From positions 1 to 6,298 of the forward strand of contig CAJMLD010000094.1 of assembly GCA_905214175.1 (NCBI GenBank): a stretch of DNA of 6,298 nucleotides, in the 5' to 3' direction. Below are positions 5,015 through 6,298 of the stretch, piece after piece. The position numbers and the translations under genes are program-made. How positions within the stretch are numbered: position 1 is the stretch's first letter; the number at the start of each line of letters is the position of its first letter. This stretch comes from an uncultured bacterium (lineage in GTDB: Bacteria; Actinomycetota; Coriobacteriia; Coriobacteriales; Atopobiaceae). Below the pieces are notes generated by a model. It was not told the DNA's origin, ran no database searches, and was given only the letters and a program-made list of their open reading frames with translations.

Positions 5015-6298
5015 GCGTCCCAACATAATTCGCTTTGGCGCTGACGGATGGCAGGCGCGCCTGGAGGACGGCTTCGATGAGGCCGGCGTCAGGCGTGTTG
5101 CCGATGCTCTCGGCCTTCTCTGGGCCGAGGCTCATCCGGGTGCCACGATTCTCGTTGGTTACGACACGCGCCATAACTCCGCCGAATATGCACGCGTGGC
5201 CGCGAGCGTGCTTGCGTCGTTTGGGCTCAAGGCCGTTGTCTCGGACAGGCCGTGCCCCACGCCATGCGTCTCGTGGTGCTGCTCGAAGAGAGATGACGCC
5301 GTGGGCGTAGTCATGCTCACGGCAAGCGAGCGCTCTTGCGAGTACGGGGGCCTTATCGTTCGCGGTGCGGATGGCGGGCCCGTCTCGCGTGAGTTCCTCG
5401 ATACCGTGGAACAGCACATATCGCTGGAGCCCCCAACGGACAGTGGAGACTACCAAACCGAGAACTTCATCGATCCGTACCTCGATGATCTGGTAACGCT
5501 TGTGGATGGCTCTGCCATCGCGGCCGCAGGGCTGAGTGTTGTGGTCGATCCCATGTATGGGGCAGGGGCAGGAGTGCTTTCTGCAGCGCTCGAGCGCTTG
5601 GGTTGCAAGGTGACGGAGATACACGCCGGTCCCTGCGAGGACTTTTGCGGGCTCCATCCCGAGCCGTGCGATCCTTGGGCTGACGAGTGCGAAGAGGTCG
5701 TCTCCTCAACAGGGGCCGACATGGGTTTCCTCCTCGATGGCGACGGAGACCGAGCGGGAGTAATTGACGAGAACGGCGACATCTTGCTGCCGCATGAATT
5801 GTCTCCGCTGATACTTGGGTACTTGGTCGAGAACCGCGGCGAGTTTGGGCGCGTTGTGGTGACGCTCACGTGCTCTGCGCGCATCGCGCGCCAGGCAGAG
5901 CGGCTGGGTTGCCCACTTACCTTTGTGCCCGTTGGCTTCTCGCGTATATATAGAGAAATACGCGAGGGCGATGTGGTCCTAGGGTGCGAGGAATACGGTG
6001 GCCTCTCCTTCCCCTCCCACCTCCCCGAGCGTGACGGCCTCCTGTCCTGCCTGCTCGCGGCCGAGCTCGCGGCGTCCTCCGGGCTGCCCCTGCGGCGCCT
6101 CGTGCGCGGCATGGGCGACAGGATCGGCCACATGCGCTACACGCGCAGGGACGTGCGCCTCGACCCCGCCGCCACGCAGGCGTTCCGCAACGTCCTGCCC
6201 GGCCTCAACCCCGGCTCCGTCGCCGGGCGCCGGCCCGTGGAGGTCAGCCACGCCGACGGCCTGCGCCTCCAGTTCGACGACGGCTCCTGGGTCCTCAT
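5007..6298 (+). CDS. Divergent phosphohexomutase (phosphoglucomutase/phosphomannomutase family), 3' end outside window
   Basis: This superfamily interconverts hexose-6- and hexose-1-phosphates through a phosphoserine; beside galU, glucose-1-phosphate supply is the natural role. About 430 residues are visible. Landmarks are FGADGW (10-15), GYDTR (51-55), the phosphoserine loop LTASERS (104-110, Ser107), VVVDPMYGAG (178-187), the metal loop DGDGDR (244-249), PVGFSRI (308-314), the sugar loop GCEEYGG (326-332) and HLPERDG (338-344). The window ends at DDGSWVL, just before the expected C-terminal phosphate-binding loop (RPSGTEP in relatives). The metal loop is intact, but TASHNP has become TASERS and the sugar-loop Ser has become Tyr, so activity or specificity may differ. 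It starts at TTG, overlaps galU by 8 bases and is probably translationally coupled. At least 13 cysteines are present. Third-position base use changes sharply at about 6000. Family assignment is secure; the substrate is not. Confidence 0.88.
   Translation, partial: MDRRPNIIRFGADGWQARLEDGFDEAGVRRVADALGLLWAEAHPGATILVGYDTRHNSAEYARVAASVLASFGLKAVVSDRPCPTPCVSWCCSKRDDAVGVVMLTASERSCEYGGLIVRGADGGPVSREFLDTVEQHISLEPPTDSGDYQTENFIDPYLDDLVTLVDGSAIAAAGLSVVVDPMYGAGAGVLSAALERLGCKVTEIHAGPCEDFCGLHPEPCDPWADECEEVVSSTGADMGFLLDGDGDRAGVIDENGDILLPHELSPLILGYLVENRGEFGRVVVTLTCSARIARQAERLGCPLTFVPVGFSRIYREIREGDVVLGCEEYGGLSFPSHLPERDGLLSCLLAAELAASSGLPLRRLVRGMGDRIGHMRYTRRDVRLDPAATQAFRNVLPGLNPGSVAGRRPVEVSHADGLRLQFDDGSWVL
5939..5966 (+). 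repeat. Perfect 9-bp inverted repeat within the mutase gene
   Basis: CTCGCGTAT (5939-5947) and ATACGCGAG (5958-5966) are exact inverted arms around the 10-base spacer ATATAGAGAA. The stretch codes for SRIYREIRE and uses AT-ending codons unusual for the gene (ATA, TAT, AGA). It lies about 35 bases before the composition break at 6000. A repeat of this size could occur by chance in a window of this length, so function is not claimed. Confidence 0.4.
6000..6298 (+). other. High-GC3 segment, possible recombinant or chimeric tail
   Basis: From codon 332 of the mutase to the window end, 98 of 99 codons end in G or C (the one exception is CGT at 6030). In the 36 codons just before (5892-5999), 16 end in A or T. 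The reading frame and family homology continue without a break across the junction, which falls in the conserved GG-LSF motif. No repeat, insertion element or tRNA is seen at the edge. This is either a homologous replacement from a relative with higher GC or a contig chimera. Confidence 0.7.

Noticed and set aside
4160..5026. 288-codon minus-strand open frame across galU
   Set aside because: It is a shadow of galU; the translated protein has no recognisable domain and the plus-strand product has all the GalU motifs.
5035..5310. 91-codon plus-strand open frame starting ATG-less within the mutase region
   Set aside because: It is in the wrong frame relative to the mutase motifs FGADGW and GYDTR, which run in the frame starting at 5007.
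5450..6133. 227-codon minus-strand open frame across the mutase
   Set aside because: It has a low-complexity Ser/Arg/Pro-rich product and lies opposite conserved mutase motifs, so it is a shadow.
1..6298. CRISPR arrays, insertion sequences, prophage genes or tRNA genes
   Set aside because: I saw no spaced direct repeats, transposase motifs, terminal repeats or cloverleaf sequence on either strand.

Overview
The window is a GC-rich bacterial chromosomal segment with all recognisable genes on the + strand. The gene content and order (end of an F-type ATP synthase operon, then murA, an LCP-family envelope protein, a DtxR/MntR-type regulator, galU and a phosphohexomutase) fit a Gram-positive actinobacterium. 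The cysteine-rich proteins and overall style suggest Coriobacteriia (Olsenella/Atopobium/Collinsella type). That placement is inference; no rRNA or other marker is present to fix a genus.

Layout: positions 1-854 hold the C-terminal part of the F1 beta subunit (atpD) and the complete epsilon subunit (atpC). A compact GAAA-capped hairpin (864-883) lies in the short gap before murA (906-2192), which has a strong Shine-Dalgarno and all the catalytic residues I looked for. An LCP (LytR-CpsA-Psr) protein follows 33 bases later (2226-3440), with one membrane segment and a Ser/Ala/Thr-rich tail. A 68-base gap with an imperfect inverted repeat leads to a 142-residue DtxR/MntR-family metalloregulator (3509-3937). 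A 180-base structured non-coding stretch (3938-4117) then precedes galU (4118-5014). The last gene, a divergent phosphohexomutase, starts at a TTG inside the end of galU (5007) and runs off the window at 6298.

How the genes fit together: phosphohexomutase (Glc-6-P to Glc-1-P, if active) and GalU (Glc-1-P to UDP-glucose) would form a sugar-nucleotide supply pair. MurA commits UDP-GlcNAc to peptidoglycan synthesis, and LCP proteins ligate glycopolymers to peptidoglycan. The region therefore reads as an envelope-building neighbourhood next to the ATP synthase operon, with a metal-responsive regulator in between whose targets cannot be read from the sequence.

Most of this is ordinary housekeeping DNA and I found no wholly new system. 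The observations most worth a second look are in the last gene. Its phosphoserine loop reads TASERS instead of TASHNP, and its sugar-binding loop reads EEY instead of EES. At about base 6000 its third-codon-position GC jumps abruptly (16 of 36 codons end in A/T before, 1 of 99 after), which points to a recombination junction or an assembly chimera. Secondary points are a mixed Fe/Mn-type metal site in the regulator, the structured leader before galU, and three cysteines in the extracellular LCP domain.
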